From assembly GCA_002943765.1 (NCBI GenBank), contig PQWQ01000027.1, positions 1 through 64,000 on the forward strand: a stretch of DNA of 64,000 bases. The letters run 5' to 3'. Numbering within the stretch: the first letter of the stretch is position 1; the number at the start of each line of letters is the position of its first letter. The translations under genes and the position numbers were made by a program. This document shows, one piece after another, positions 24,042 through 34,075 of the stretch. The notes under the pieces are model-generated. The model saw nothing but the letters and a program-made list of their open reading frames with translations, had not been told where the DNA came from and made no database searches. This stretch comes from Psoroptes ovis. Taxonomy: Eukaryota > Arthropoda > Arachnida > Sarcoptiformes > Psoroptidae.

Positions 24042-26118
24042 ATGAAAAAACAATTGGAATGTTTACGCAATGGTATACCGATTGATCCATTACCGGCGTA
24101 CACTGGTAAACGTGATGAACGAATTGTTCATGCACCTAATCGTATACATGATTTAACAAGTGAAGATGAAACGAATTTAGCCATTCAAAATGCGTTAAGA
24201 TATTTTCCACGAAAATTACACTCGTTATTACGTGATGAATTTCGACAAGAACTAAATGATTATGGTCATATTTATATGTATCGTTTTGTACCGCGATTTC
24301 CATTGAAATCATATCCAATCGATTATTATCCGGCCAAATGTCCAGAAGCAGCAGCAATCATGTTAATGATAATGAATAATCTTGATCATGATGTGGCGCA
24401 ATTCCCTCATGAATTGGTCACATATGGTGGTAATGGACAAGTGTTTTCAAATTGGTAAGCGCGGGTTTTGCATTAATATCTATGTGTTTTACAAATAATT
24501 ATTTTAACTACCATTTAAAAGGGCCCAATTTTGGTTATCAATGAAATATCTGAGCCAATTAGAACCGACCCAGACTATGATTATCAGTTCCGGGCACCCT
24601 CTAGGAATATTTCCCAGTTTGAATACAAGTTCAAGACTGTTAATTTCGAATGGTAATATGGTTGCAAATTATTCGAGTAAAGATTTATATAATCGATATT
24701 TTGCACTTGGCTGTACAATGTATGGCCAGATGACTGCCGGGAGTTTTTGTTATATTGGACCACAAGGTATTGTACATGGTACAACGATCACCATTTTGAA
24801 TGCAGCACGTAAATATTTAAAAACGAATGATCTTCGTGGGAAAATATTCGTTTCATCTGGTCTTGGTGGTATGAGTGGTGCACAGCCTAAAGCAAGTGTT
24901 ATTGCTGGCTCTATTAGTGTTACGGCTGAAATTTCGCTTGAAGCCGTATTGAAACGTAAACGACAAGGATGGATAATGGAAATTGAAACTGATCTTGACA
25001 AGTTAATTGAACGCTTGTTTAAAGCTAAACAATTGAATGAAATCGTAAGCATCGGATATCATGGAAATGTTGTTGATTTGTGGGAGAAACTTGTTGAATA
25101 TCACCAGAAAACTGGAAACTTATTAGTTGACTTGGGTTCAGATCAAACCTCATGTCATTGCCCGTATGCTGGTGGATATTATCCTGCAGGTGTTGATTAT
25201 GATGAAGCAAAACTAATGCTACGAAATGACCCTGAACGATTTCGTAAATTATGTCAACAAAGTTTGATTCGACAAATAGCTGCAATCAATTATCTTGCTG
25301 CGCAAGGAATGTATTTTTGGGATTATGGTAATGCATTTCTTTTGGAAGCATATCGAGCCGGTGCTGATCTGAATCCAATCAAAACACCTTATGGCATCAA
25401 ATTTAAATATCCTTCATATGTTCAAGACATTATGGGTGATGTGTTTTCGCTAGGCTTTGGTCCATTCAGATGGATTTGTACTTCAGGAGATCCTAAAGAT
25501 TTACAGACCACTGATCGCATAGCATTAGATATCATGAAAACATTGTCAAAAGAGGAACATTTGGATGAAGATTCTCGAAGACATTATGAAGATAATATTA
25601 AATGGATTGAAAATGCTCAAAATCATAATTTAGTAGTTGGATCCCAAGCTAGGATTCTATATTCGAATCATGATGGTAGAGTCGCTATTGCCAAAGCATT
25701 CAACAAGGCAATACGTGAGGGCCAGATATCAAAACCTATTGTCATATCACGTGATCATCATGATGTTAGTGGTGCTGACAGTCCATATCGTGAAACATCG
25801 AATGTTTATGACGGATCTGCATATACAGCCGATATGGCAATACTGACAGCTATGGGAAATGCAACACGTGGAGCAACATGGGTCGCATTACATAATGGTG
25901 GTGGCGTAGGTTTTGGTGAGGCGGTAAATTGTGGTTTTGGCCTGGTATTAGATGGCGATCCGGCGACTGATCAAAGAGCGGAAAATATTTTGTTTTGGGA
26001 CGTAACGAATGGCATTGCCAGACGTAGTTGGAGTGGTAACGCAAATGCATTGAAAACCATTGAGAAAATTCAAGGTGTAAACGATCAAATTTGTGTAACA
26101 AAAAATCACTTACAATAA
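24042..26118 (+). CDS. UROC1: urocanate hydratase (urocanase)
   Basis: Exons 24042..24454 and 24522..26118 encode 669 aa, full family length. The enzyme converts urocanate to imidazolone propionate, step two of histidine breakdown, with tightly bound NAD+. Conserved blocks are present throughout: VTYGGNGQVFSNWAQFW across the splice junction, YGQMTAGSFCYIGPQGI, the NAD-binding GLGGMSGAQ near residues 251-259, DLGSDQTSCH, the catalytic-cysteine block GPFRWICTSGDP (Cys near 457), SRDHHDVSGADSP and WVALHNGGGVG. The 67-bp intron interrupts a Trp codon. The N-terminus aligns with vertebrate UROC1 from the first residues, supporting the 24042 start. The last 13 bp overlap the end of RNASEH2B on the other strand. 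Confidence 0.97.
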
Positions 26119-26832
26119 TCGATTGATGATGATGATGATGAATGATCTTCACTATTCACTGAATAATTATTAATCGAATAACCATTATTGTTTTGATTAC
26201 AGATATAACCATTCTTCGCTAATGATCGTCTTATTTGTTTGAACTTTGCACATGACCATTTCAATGTTTTTTGTCGATCAAATCGAATAAATAGTTCTGT
26301 TTCAAATGCTTTAACATCAGCTACGCATTTCAACAAATTTTCGCTACAAATTTCAATCATCGAATTGATGGTATTTGAATCATAATTTTGTTCAGTCATT
26401 ATATCGATCAATGATCGATAATTATTCGACGATGATTGTTGTTGCTTTTTCTGTTTCTAATAAAATTGAGAAATTGACATTTTAATTGATAAGTCTTTAT
26501 AAATAAAATTGAAAAACTTACGATGATTGGTATAATTAAAAATAGCGGATCAACTGGTGTCAAAATGTAGAAATTTCCATCTAAAATAAACAAATCAATG
26601 AAATCATTTGATGAGAAATTTGAAATCACTCAAATTTACCATGAAACACTGAATCGTTGACCAACCAAGAATGAAAAGGATTCGCCCTAGAATTCAATTC
26701 ATAAATTTTTTTGTTATAAACAAAATAATCACATTTTTCATTCGTTTTTGGATTTAATAATTGTAATCGATTGAATATGATTTGCTGCTCATCTTTCGAA
26801 CTTAATGGAGAAATGAAAATTTTATTGGACAT
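26106..26832 (-). CDS. RNASEH2B: ribonuclease H2 subunit B
   Basis: CDS complement(join(26106..26456, 26522..26580, 26640..26832)), 200 aa. RNase H2 removes ribonucleotides and RNA from RNA:DNA hybrids in the nucleus; subunit B is a non-catalytic scaffold that also contacts PCNA. Evidence is the hallmark TPVDPLF block in the small middle exon, preceded by NPKTNEKCDYFVYNKKIYEL and FHSWLVNDSVFHG (matching the triple-barrel region), and followed by a helical domain with KTLKWSCAKFKQ. Both introns (59 and 65 bp) have canonical ends. The protein is about 110 aa shorter than the human subunit, lacking the C-terminal tail with the PCNA-interacting motif. It shares a promoter region with MGME1. Confidence 0.88.
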
Positions 26833-27193
26833 TTTTTTTGTAACTCTTCATAAAACAAAATCAAAGCAATAAATCTCAGTTTAAAAACAATTTGATTTTA
26901 ATAAAAATTCAAATTATTCACGACACGCGCATAAATAAATGTAAACAAAAAGAAGAAAAAAAAATTGCAACAATTCGATTTTGGTCACGTTCATAAATGA
27001 CGATTGAAATGTTGCATGGTGAAACCTGTTGGGTTGAAATAGATGTTTGAGTACAAATAGGCAACATATAATATATATGAGGTGACTATTAACACCTTAA
27101 AATCTATTCTAACCTGATAGGGTTCACCTTGCAACAATGCAATTTTTGTTTTCAATTTGATTTAAAATTATTTAAATATTTGAAAAATTAAAA
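26833..27193. promoter_or_regulatory. bidirectional promoter region RNASEH2B/MGME1
   Basis: These 361 bp separate two divergent start codons and should hold both promoters. The segment at 26970-27002 contains CAACAATTCGATTTTGGTC followed by ACGTTCATAAATGACG. A closely similar block occurs in the COX5B/PSMB2 divergent promoter at 32691-32728. No TATA box with convincing spacing was seen. Confidence 0.5.
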
Positions 27194-28166
27194 ATGTTTT
27201 CACGTAATTATCATCTTTTAATTACAATTAATTATTCGAAAAAATTTTCAACATTACGATCCGGTATCGCATCGAATATTTCAAAAAAATATGAAAACAT
27301 TTCGCTGGCGAATTTTCCATTGAAAATTGATTCATCATTTAATCTTTCGAAATTCAATGATATTCAAAATGCATATCAAAAATGTCGAAAAGAACATTTG
27401 GATTATAATCCAAGCTATTATCCAGGTGTTACGACAATATTGAATCAAACATTATCACCAAAATCATTGGCTGCATTGAAAAAATGGGAAAATGATAAAA
27501 TCAAGTATAGTCTTGAGCTTTAGAATATATTTACATTGAAACTCATTAAAATTCTTTTACCTTAGGGAATTGGGCATGGATGGATATGAAAGATATCGAA
27601 CAGAACTATTTATGCGAGGTCGATGGCTGCACAACACTTTGGAGCAATATCTGAGCACCAGTGATCATTCGAAGATCAAATTTTCAACATTAGCCAAGCA
27701 AAATATATGGAAAAGCATTGAACACGTGTTGCCAAGTATCGAAAAATTATATGCGACCGAATTAAATGTACATCATCCAATATTGAAATTTCGTGGCATT
27801 ATCGATACGCTGGCTGAATATGATGGCCGTCCAGCGTTGATTGAATGGAAAACATCGGAAAAATATCGACCAACACTGCAACATACATATGATAATCCGC
27901 TGCAAGTGGTAGCTTATTATTCATGTTTACAATTCATTAATTATGACCCTGATAATATCACTGATACTAGGGACCGGTCCAAGACTATTTCGGCCATGAA
28001 TCGATTGCCAAACATGGAAAATGTCGAAGAAATCCTGTTGATCATTGCATATGAGAATGGTGATGAGGCTAATGTCCACCGGATTCATCCTTTGCAACGG
28101 CCAAAGATTTGGGAAAATTTCCTTAGACGTTTAGAACAATATTGGAGGGTTATGGCCTCCAAGTAA
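27194..28166 (+). CDS. MGME1: mitochondrial genome maintenance exonuclease 1
   Basis: Exons 27194..27504 and 27566..28166, 303 aa. MGME1 is a RecB-type PD-(D/E)XK single-strand DNA exonuclease that trims flaps and linear fragments during mtDNA replication. The N-terminus (MFSRNYHLLITINYSKKFST) is basic and hydroxylated, as expected for a mitochondrial presequence. Family blocks: YYPGVTTILNQTLS, KELGMDGYERY across the splice, MRGRWLHNTLE, FRGIIDTLAEY (catalytic Asp), LIEWKTSEK (catalytic acidic residue and Lys) and YDNPLQVVAYY. The second acidic position, Asp in vertebrate VIDWKTSEK, is Glu here, which the nuclease family tolerates. The 61-bp intron keeps frame. The protein is slightly shorter than human (344 aa). 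Confidence 0.93.
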
Positions 28167-28756
28167 CCATGAAAACAATAATCTTCAATCTACCGAAGCC
28201 TTTAAAACCTTCAAAATTTTGAAAATTTCAAAATTTTAAAAAACTCTAACCATTAATATCAGTAGATGTCGCATGAAATATTGTCGGCATTCATAATCTC
28301 ATTGATCATTGAGCATGTAAATAAAAAACATTTTCCAAATCATAATAATAATCGGTTCATGTCATGCGTATTTCATTTAGTGATAAATGATGGCTGAACT
28401 AAATGTATGAATGAATGAATGAATGAATGATCATCATGTATTCTTCGTTATTTCAATTATTATTCATTATTATTATTGTTTTGTAATGTTTTGTAAATGC
28501 TTTCTAATGTATTTCTATGATTTCACAATTTATTCAAATAAATTTGTAAATTATTAAGTCGAAAGTATTCAAAAGTAATCAAAGGGTAATCGTATTTTCT
28601 TGTGAATTCATTTAAAATTCGTTCAAAATCCATATAAACTCGTGTAAACAAACAACACTTACATCAGCCCCAGCGAGTAGAAGAAATTGAATTTTGTATT
28701 TTGTTTGATTCATAATCAAAAATAGTGAAAATAAAATCATTTTAAATGAAATTAAT
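28167..28756. other. MGME1-CUL4 intergenic region
   Basis: This 590-bp AT-rich stretch between two plus-strand genes contains a short GAAT repeat near 28411-28428 and presumably the MGME1 poly(A) site (AATAAA near 28538) and the CUL4 promoter. On the minus strand a short frame ending GCTGGGGCTGAT followed by GTAAGT (about 28660) resembles an exon end, but no partner exon was found. Confidence 0.5.
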
Positions 28757-31683
28757 ATGAAAAGAAAGTTTGAATGTGTTGTTGGTTCATGTGAAGAACA
28801 AGAACAAGAAGTGATCAAAATCAATCCAAATAATACAAATAGTGACAATAATAATTCAAATAATTCGAACAATATTAAAATGAATGATACGGTCGTCATA
28901 AACAGCAACAATAATAATAATGATGCTAATAAGGTAGTAACCTTACCACAAAAACAATTGAAACAATTGGATAATAATAATTGTAAAGATGATGATGGTA
29001 CCACTACAGATACAAATCGAATAAAATTTATTGAAAATAATAAAAATGGTATCAATGAACGACGTACGACGACACACGTTCAACAACGTAATAATGTTGC
29101 TCGTAAATTGGTCATTAAAAATTTTGGTAAACATTAATTAATACCCTTTAATTAATTAACTAATTTCGAATTCACTTGTCATTATTTTGATTTTTGACCC
29201 TAGAAAAACCAAAGCTACCGGAGAATTATTTCGAAACAACATGGAGCAAGCTAGAAGCGGCAATCATAGCCATACAATCGACTCGATCAGTTGATATTTC
29301 ATATGAAAAACTATATCAAGATGTACGAAATTTATGTTCACTGAACATGTCATCAAGTATTTATCCACGTTTACGATCATTGATCGCCGATTATGTCCGA
29401 AACACTGTATTTCAATTCAATAATGATACGATTAATGAAAATTTAACATTTTTAAAAATGTTAAAAACACGTTGGAATTCATATTGTGATCAAATGATCA
29501 TGATACGTTGTATATTTCTTTATTTAGATCGAACATATGTGCTTTCGAATGCACAAATCTCATCATTATGGTAAGTGGTATTTGTTTTGATTGGATTAAT
29601 TCGAATTAAACCAAACTAATTCCAATTTCCAATCCATAATTCCATAGGGACATGTGTATGGATATATTTCGTGTAAATATGATTGAAAATTCTTTAGTCA
29701 AATCGAAACTACAAGATTATCTGTTGGAGCTGATAGCACGTGAACGGAATGGAGAGAAAATTGATTGTATTTTGGTGAAAAACATTTTACGAATGTTGAT
29801 TGATTTATCAATTTATGTTGATTTGTTTGAAACAAGATTTTTGCAAGAAACACAACAATTATATGTAGTTGAATCGGAGAAAAATATTTCCGTTATGACA
29901 ATTAGTGAATATTTATCCTACATTGATAAACGGCTAAATGAAGAAAGTGAACGGCTAATCACATATTTGGATCATTCAACATCGAACAAGTTGATATCGA
30001 TTGTTGAAAAAGAACTGATACAAAATCATTTGGAGCGGATATTTAGTATGAATTTTGAAAAGCTAATTGATGATCATCAATTGGATTATTTACGTTTAGC
30101 ATACAATCTAACATCACGTGTACCAGATGGTTCAAGTCGATTGTGTAATCATTTCAATCATTATATCAAAACTAAAGGTCGATTGATTGTCAATGGGCAA
30201 CAACAAGAGAATGATAAAACAATGGTACAGGATTTACTCAATTTTAAAGATCGTATCGATGAAATTGTTGCCAAATGTTTTTCGAATAATGTTAAATTCA
30301 TTAATTCATTTAAAGAAGCATTCGAATGTTTTATTAATCAACGAGCAAATAAACCAGCTGAACTGATTGCCAAGTTTGTTGATTCAAAATTACGTGCCGG
30401 TAATAAAGAATGTGGTGATGAAGAATTGGAAAAATTATTGGACAAGGTTATGGTTTTATTTCGTTTCATTCATGGCAAAGATATATTCGAAGCATTTTAT
30501 AAGAAAGATTTGGCTAAACGCTTGTTGATCGGTAAATCGGCTTCGGTTGATGCTGAAAAATCAATGCTGTTGAAGCTCAAACAAGAATGTGGTAGTGCAT
30601 TCACATCGAAACTGGAAGGAATGTTCAAAGACATGGAATTGTCACGTGAATTGATGCCAAGTTTTAAACAATTTATTAGTAATCAAATGAAAGATGCATC
30701 AATCGATATGACTGTATATATATTGACCACTGGTTATTGGCCAACATATCAACCAATGGATGTATTGATACCACCGGAGCTGTTGAAATACCAGGAAACA
30801 TTTACACAATTTTATACGTCGAAACATATGGGTCGTAAATTGCAGTGGCAATGTAATCTAGGGCATTGTGTGTTGAAAGCTTATTTTCCAAAGGTCGGTA
30901 CCCTTGGTGTTTGTGTCTTATTTTTGACTAATTTTTTATTTTGACCAACAGGGCACCAAAGAGTTACAAGTATCATTTTTTCAAGCAATCGTGCTGCTAT
31001 TATTCAATGATTGTGATGATCAAGAAGAACTAAGTCTTGAACATATACGTAGTAAAACAATGATTGATGATCTTGAATTACGTCGTACATTACAATCGCT
31101 GGCATGTGGCAAAGCTCGGGTTATAACTAAAATACCAAAAGGACGCGATATAATCGATAATGATCGTTTCGTATTCAACAATGAATTCACGAATAAGCTT
31201 TTCCGTATTAAAATTAATCAAATACAATTGAAAGAAACGGTAAGTTTTAAAAGCTTATGGGACCTTTAAGACCTATGCCTAACCCTTTGATTATTTTTTC
31301 CGTTTTTTCCACGAATTTCCCCGCAGCAAGAAGAAAATGAAACCACACAAGAACGAGTGTTTCAAGATCGTCAATATCAAATCGATGCTGCTGTGGTGAG
31401 AATAATGAAAACAAGGAAAAAATTACCCCATAATTTGCTGATATCTGAGATTTATAAACAAATCAAATTTCCCGCCACTGTAAGTCGATGCAATGATTTG
31501 ATTCGATTTTCGAATCAATTTTGAATTCCTTGAATATTTAACCCTTTACCAATTGTTTTCTTTATCATTTCTACCAATTTCAAACAGCCATCCGAAATGA
31601 AAAAACGAATCGATAGCTTGATTGAACGTGATTATTTGATCAGAGATCGACAATCGACAAATATTTATCATTATGTTGCATGA
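28757..31683 (+). CDS. CUL4: cullin-4, scaffold of CRL4 ubiquitin ligase
   Basis: Six exons: 28757..29126, 29204..29570, 29648..30893, 30952..31239, 31327..31479, 31588..31683; 839 aa. CUL4 binds DDB1 at its N-terminal repeats and RBX1/E2 at its C-terminus to ubiquitinate chromatin and DNA-repair substrates in the nucleus. Residues 1-123 are a low-complexity Asn/Asp-rich extension beginning MKRKFE, resembling the extended CUL4B form. The cullin body starts with RKLVIKNFEKPKLPENYF, with DDB1-binding helices next, then the cullin homology region (KPAELIAKFVDSKLRAGNKE, KDLAKRLLIGKSASVDAEKS, GYWPTYQPMDV). The winged helix has the neddylation motif VVRIMKTRK with acceptor Lys near 785 and ends with a YHYVA-type C-terminus. 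All junctions are canonical and in frame. Confidence 0.97.
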
Positions 31684-31745
31684 TTTAACCATTATTATCA
31701 ACATTCAAATTTTCATTTTTTTCGTTTGTTTGTTTTGTTCAAAGA

Positions 31746-31841
31746 TTAACCCTTTAGCACTCGAGGCGGTCAAACAGCGCAACCGAGCCAGCAGCCATTT
31801 TATGGTGAATGAGACTCAACCGCTCGAGTTTTAAGGGTTAA
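31746..31841. mobile_element. piggyBac-like 96-bp MITE
   Basis: The element is bounded on both sides by TTAA. The left end reads TTAACCCTTTAGCACTCGAG and the right end CTCGAGTTTTAAGGGTTAA, imperfect inverted repeats. TTAA duplication with CCC...GGG termini is the signature of piggyBac transposons. The interior is GC-richer than the surroundings and has no ORF. It lies 62 bp after the CUL4 stop, so probably in the 3' UTR. I saw no second copy in the window. Confidence 0.75.
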
Positions 31842-32067
31842 TGTTGATGGTGAAATTCAACTCATAAAATCACTAATTAATTTCTAATTTCTTGTACAAT
31901 TTTCCTAATTAATTAAGATAAATAATAAAGAAAAGATTCTATTCATTTGTTTTTTATTCAAATTCAATCAATTTGTGATAATCGATAATAATTGTAATAA
32001 TGAATACACTAAATGTGCATTTCGAATCATCCTAATTTACTTAAATCATTTTAGGTGTTTTTCAATT

Positions 32068-32522
32068 TCATTTCTGTTCCCAAAACTTTTCAGCTGGCAC
32101 CGCTTTAAACCAAAAACCACATTCACAACGTTTAGGCTCATTCAGATGTACCCACATGTATTTGATTGCTGTTGAATCTTCTTCACATTTACAACCGATC
32201 ATTCGCGAACCGGAAAATGTCTTGATGATATTTGGATTATCTTGGTGAGTGAAAACAAAGAAGTTGAAATAAATCGAATTTATTATGGTGTATAATTATA
32301 CTTACCCTTGGTTCCCGGGCCACGAACTTGTTCTTGCAGATCAAATGGATCTTTATTACCTCGGGCTATTGCATTTCGTACCAACCGTTCTTCACCGGTT
32401 GCATGATCATCATCTTTTGGAAAACGTACTTTTTCACGTCCAAACCAAAGCGTTCTTGATGATTTGATCAATAATTGTTTCGGTTCATGTGATCTAACAA
32501 TTGTATTGAGTAGCATGGACAT
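32068..32522 (-). CDS. COX5B: cytochrome c oxidase subunit 5B, mitochondrial
   Basis: CDS complement(join(32068..32240, 32306..32522)), 129 aa, equal to the human precursor. It is a nuclear-encoded subunit on the matrix side of respiratory complex IV. The N-terminus MSMLLNTIVRSHEPKQLLIK is a typical mitochondrial presequence. DDDHATGEERLV matches the start of the mature chain, and exon 2 encodes DNPNIIKTFSGSRMIGCKCE, then a core with MWVHLNEPKRCECGFWFKAV. The zinc-site cysteines are Cys-x-Cys and RCECG; the Cys-x-Cys spacing in the second pair, rather than Cys-x-x-Cys, is as in other arthropods. The intron is 65 bp and interrupts an Asp codon. Confidence 0.95.
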
Positions 32523-32880
32523 TTTTTCTGAGTTTTTTCAAAATAAATTGACCAATTAAATGAATGATTTTATTTCAGTTTTGATTATTTTAATTGAACA
32601 AATTTCAATGTTTATACTGAAATCCAGGCAGCAAGCAAAAACAAACAAACAAATGAAGGTGAAAAACTGGTGAGAAATGGGGCAAAACACACAACATTCG
32701 ATTGGTGGGTCGACGTTCATAAACGACGTTCGCGACTATTTTAACATGAGATGGGCAAAAATAGAGATTTTCGCTGATTCATTCGATTTTGATTTTTCGT
32801 TCGATTTTCAATGCTTTTGTCAAAATAAAAAGTTTCATTTGATTAAATTTGATTAAATTCAACAATACAATTAATTCAAA
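32523..32880. promoter_or_regulatory. bidirectional promoter region COX5B/PSMB2
   Basis: These 358 bp separate the COX5B and PSMB2 start codons. A block at 32691-32728 reads CAACATTCGATTGGTGGGTC then GACGTTCATAAACGACG, followed by TTCGCGAC. It closely matches the block in the RNASEH2B/MGME1 promoter and is CpG-rich for this AT-rich genome. It sits about 150-190 bp from each start codon. Confidence 0.55.
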
Positions 32881-33546
32881 ATGGAAACAATCATCGGTAT
32901 CCGTTGTAAAGACTGTGTATTGGTAGCCACTGATCGTATAAATGCATTCAGTATCATCATGGTCAAGAATGATATGAATAAAATTTATAAATTAAATGAT
33001 CATTTAGTAATGGCCATCAATGGTGAACCAGGTGATGCCGTACAATTTGCCGAATTCATAAGCAAAAATATTCAACTCTATAAAATGAGACATGGTTATG
33101 ATTTAACCCCGAAAGCATCGACAACATATGTTCAACGAAATTTGGCCAATTATTTGCGATCACGTACACCATATCATGTAAATTTGATGATGGCCGGTTT
33201 TGATACGCTGGCAAAGCAGCCATATTTGTCATATATGGATTACTTGGCCACTACAGCTGAAGTACCTTATGGTGCCCACGGTTATGGTGCATTTTTTGTC
33301 ATGGGTCTATTGGATCGTTTATACAAACCTGATTGCACTGCTGAAGAAGGTATGGACATGATGAAGAAAGCCGTAGCCGAAATACAACGACGGCTAATCA
33401 TAAATCAACCAACATTTCAATTGTGTAAAGTGAGCCATGAGGGTGTCGAACATCTTGATGATATTGTTGTCGATTCGAATGTGATTATTAATCCTGAATT
33501 AAAAATACAGCAACAGCCAATGGCTCAACAACCAATGATTCACTGA
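32881..33546 (+). CDS. PSMB2: 20S proteasome subunit beta type-2 (beta-4)
   Basis: Single exon, 221 aa. This is a non-catalytic beta-ring subunit of the 20S proteasome: the mature chain starts METIIGIRCKDCVLVATDRI without the propeptide and Thr1 of the active beta subunits. The beta fold is covered completely: NDMNKIYKLNDHLVMAINGE, GDAVQFAEFISKNIQLYKMR, VNLMMAGFD, AYGAHGYGAFF-type loop (VPYGAHGYGAFFVMGLLDR) and the C-terminal QRRLIINQPTFQ region. The last 20 residues are Gln/Met/Pro-rich and go beyond the vertebrate length of about 201 aa. The 5' region is shared with COX5B. Confidence 0.96.
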   Translation: METIIGIRCKDCVLVATDRINAFSIIMVKNDMNKIYKLNDHLVMAINGEPGDAVQFAEFISKNIQLYKMRHGYDLTPKASTTYVQRNLANYLRSRTPYHVNLMMAGFDTLAKQPYLSYMDYLATTAEVPYGAHGYGAFFVMGLLDRLYKPDCTAEEGMDMMKKAVAEIQRRLIINQPTFQLCKVSHEGVEHLDDIVVDSNVIINPELKIQQQPMAQQPMIH

Positions 33547-34075
33547 ACAGCTGTTTCATTTAATAATTAAACCTATTTTTAATCATTTTCTTCAAATTTC
33601 AATTGAATTCAAATAAATAAAAGGGACAAAGAAGTCTAAAACGAAGAAATAAATAAAAAAAAAATCGAATTCGAATGAATTGAAAAAAATTTGATAATAA
33701 TTAATAAACACATTGAAAATTGATGATACACAAATGTGTAATTACCACAGATTAAATGAGTGAATTGAATGAATTAAATAAAAAAAAATCAATCAAATGG
33801 GACAGAGGACATAGAAATTTGACAGATTTGACAGCAAAAAATTCCATAGAAAGGTGTGTATGCAAGTGTTGTTGATGGTTGTTTTTATTATTTTAAAATG
33901 TGACAGAAATTAATAGAGCTAAATATTGGAGAAAATCGGTTATAATTAGATTCATTAAAATATTTATAATTTTTTTTTCATGTGATTATGTTTGAAAATC
34001 ATTGCTTGAAATGACCATTAATTTTTTTATAAATATGATTTTGGACTTTCATAGAAAATTATTAATTCAAAACAA
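33547..34075. other. convergent 3' region of PSMB2 and striatin
   Basis: This AT-rich region between two convergent stop codons contains AATAAA-type signals on both strands (for example AAATAAATAAAAG near 33611 and AATAAA near 33648) consistent with poly(A) sites. No gene, tRNA or mobile repeat was seen. Confidence 0.6.

Noticed and set aside
28612..29055. 147-codon minus-strand frame with hydrophobic residues
   Set aside because: It is the antisense shadow of Asn/Asp codon runs in CUL4 exon 1 plus its upstream region; the short exon-like part ending before GTAAGT near 28660 has no partner exon.
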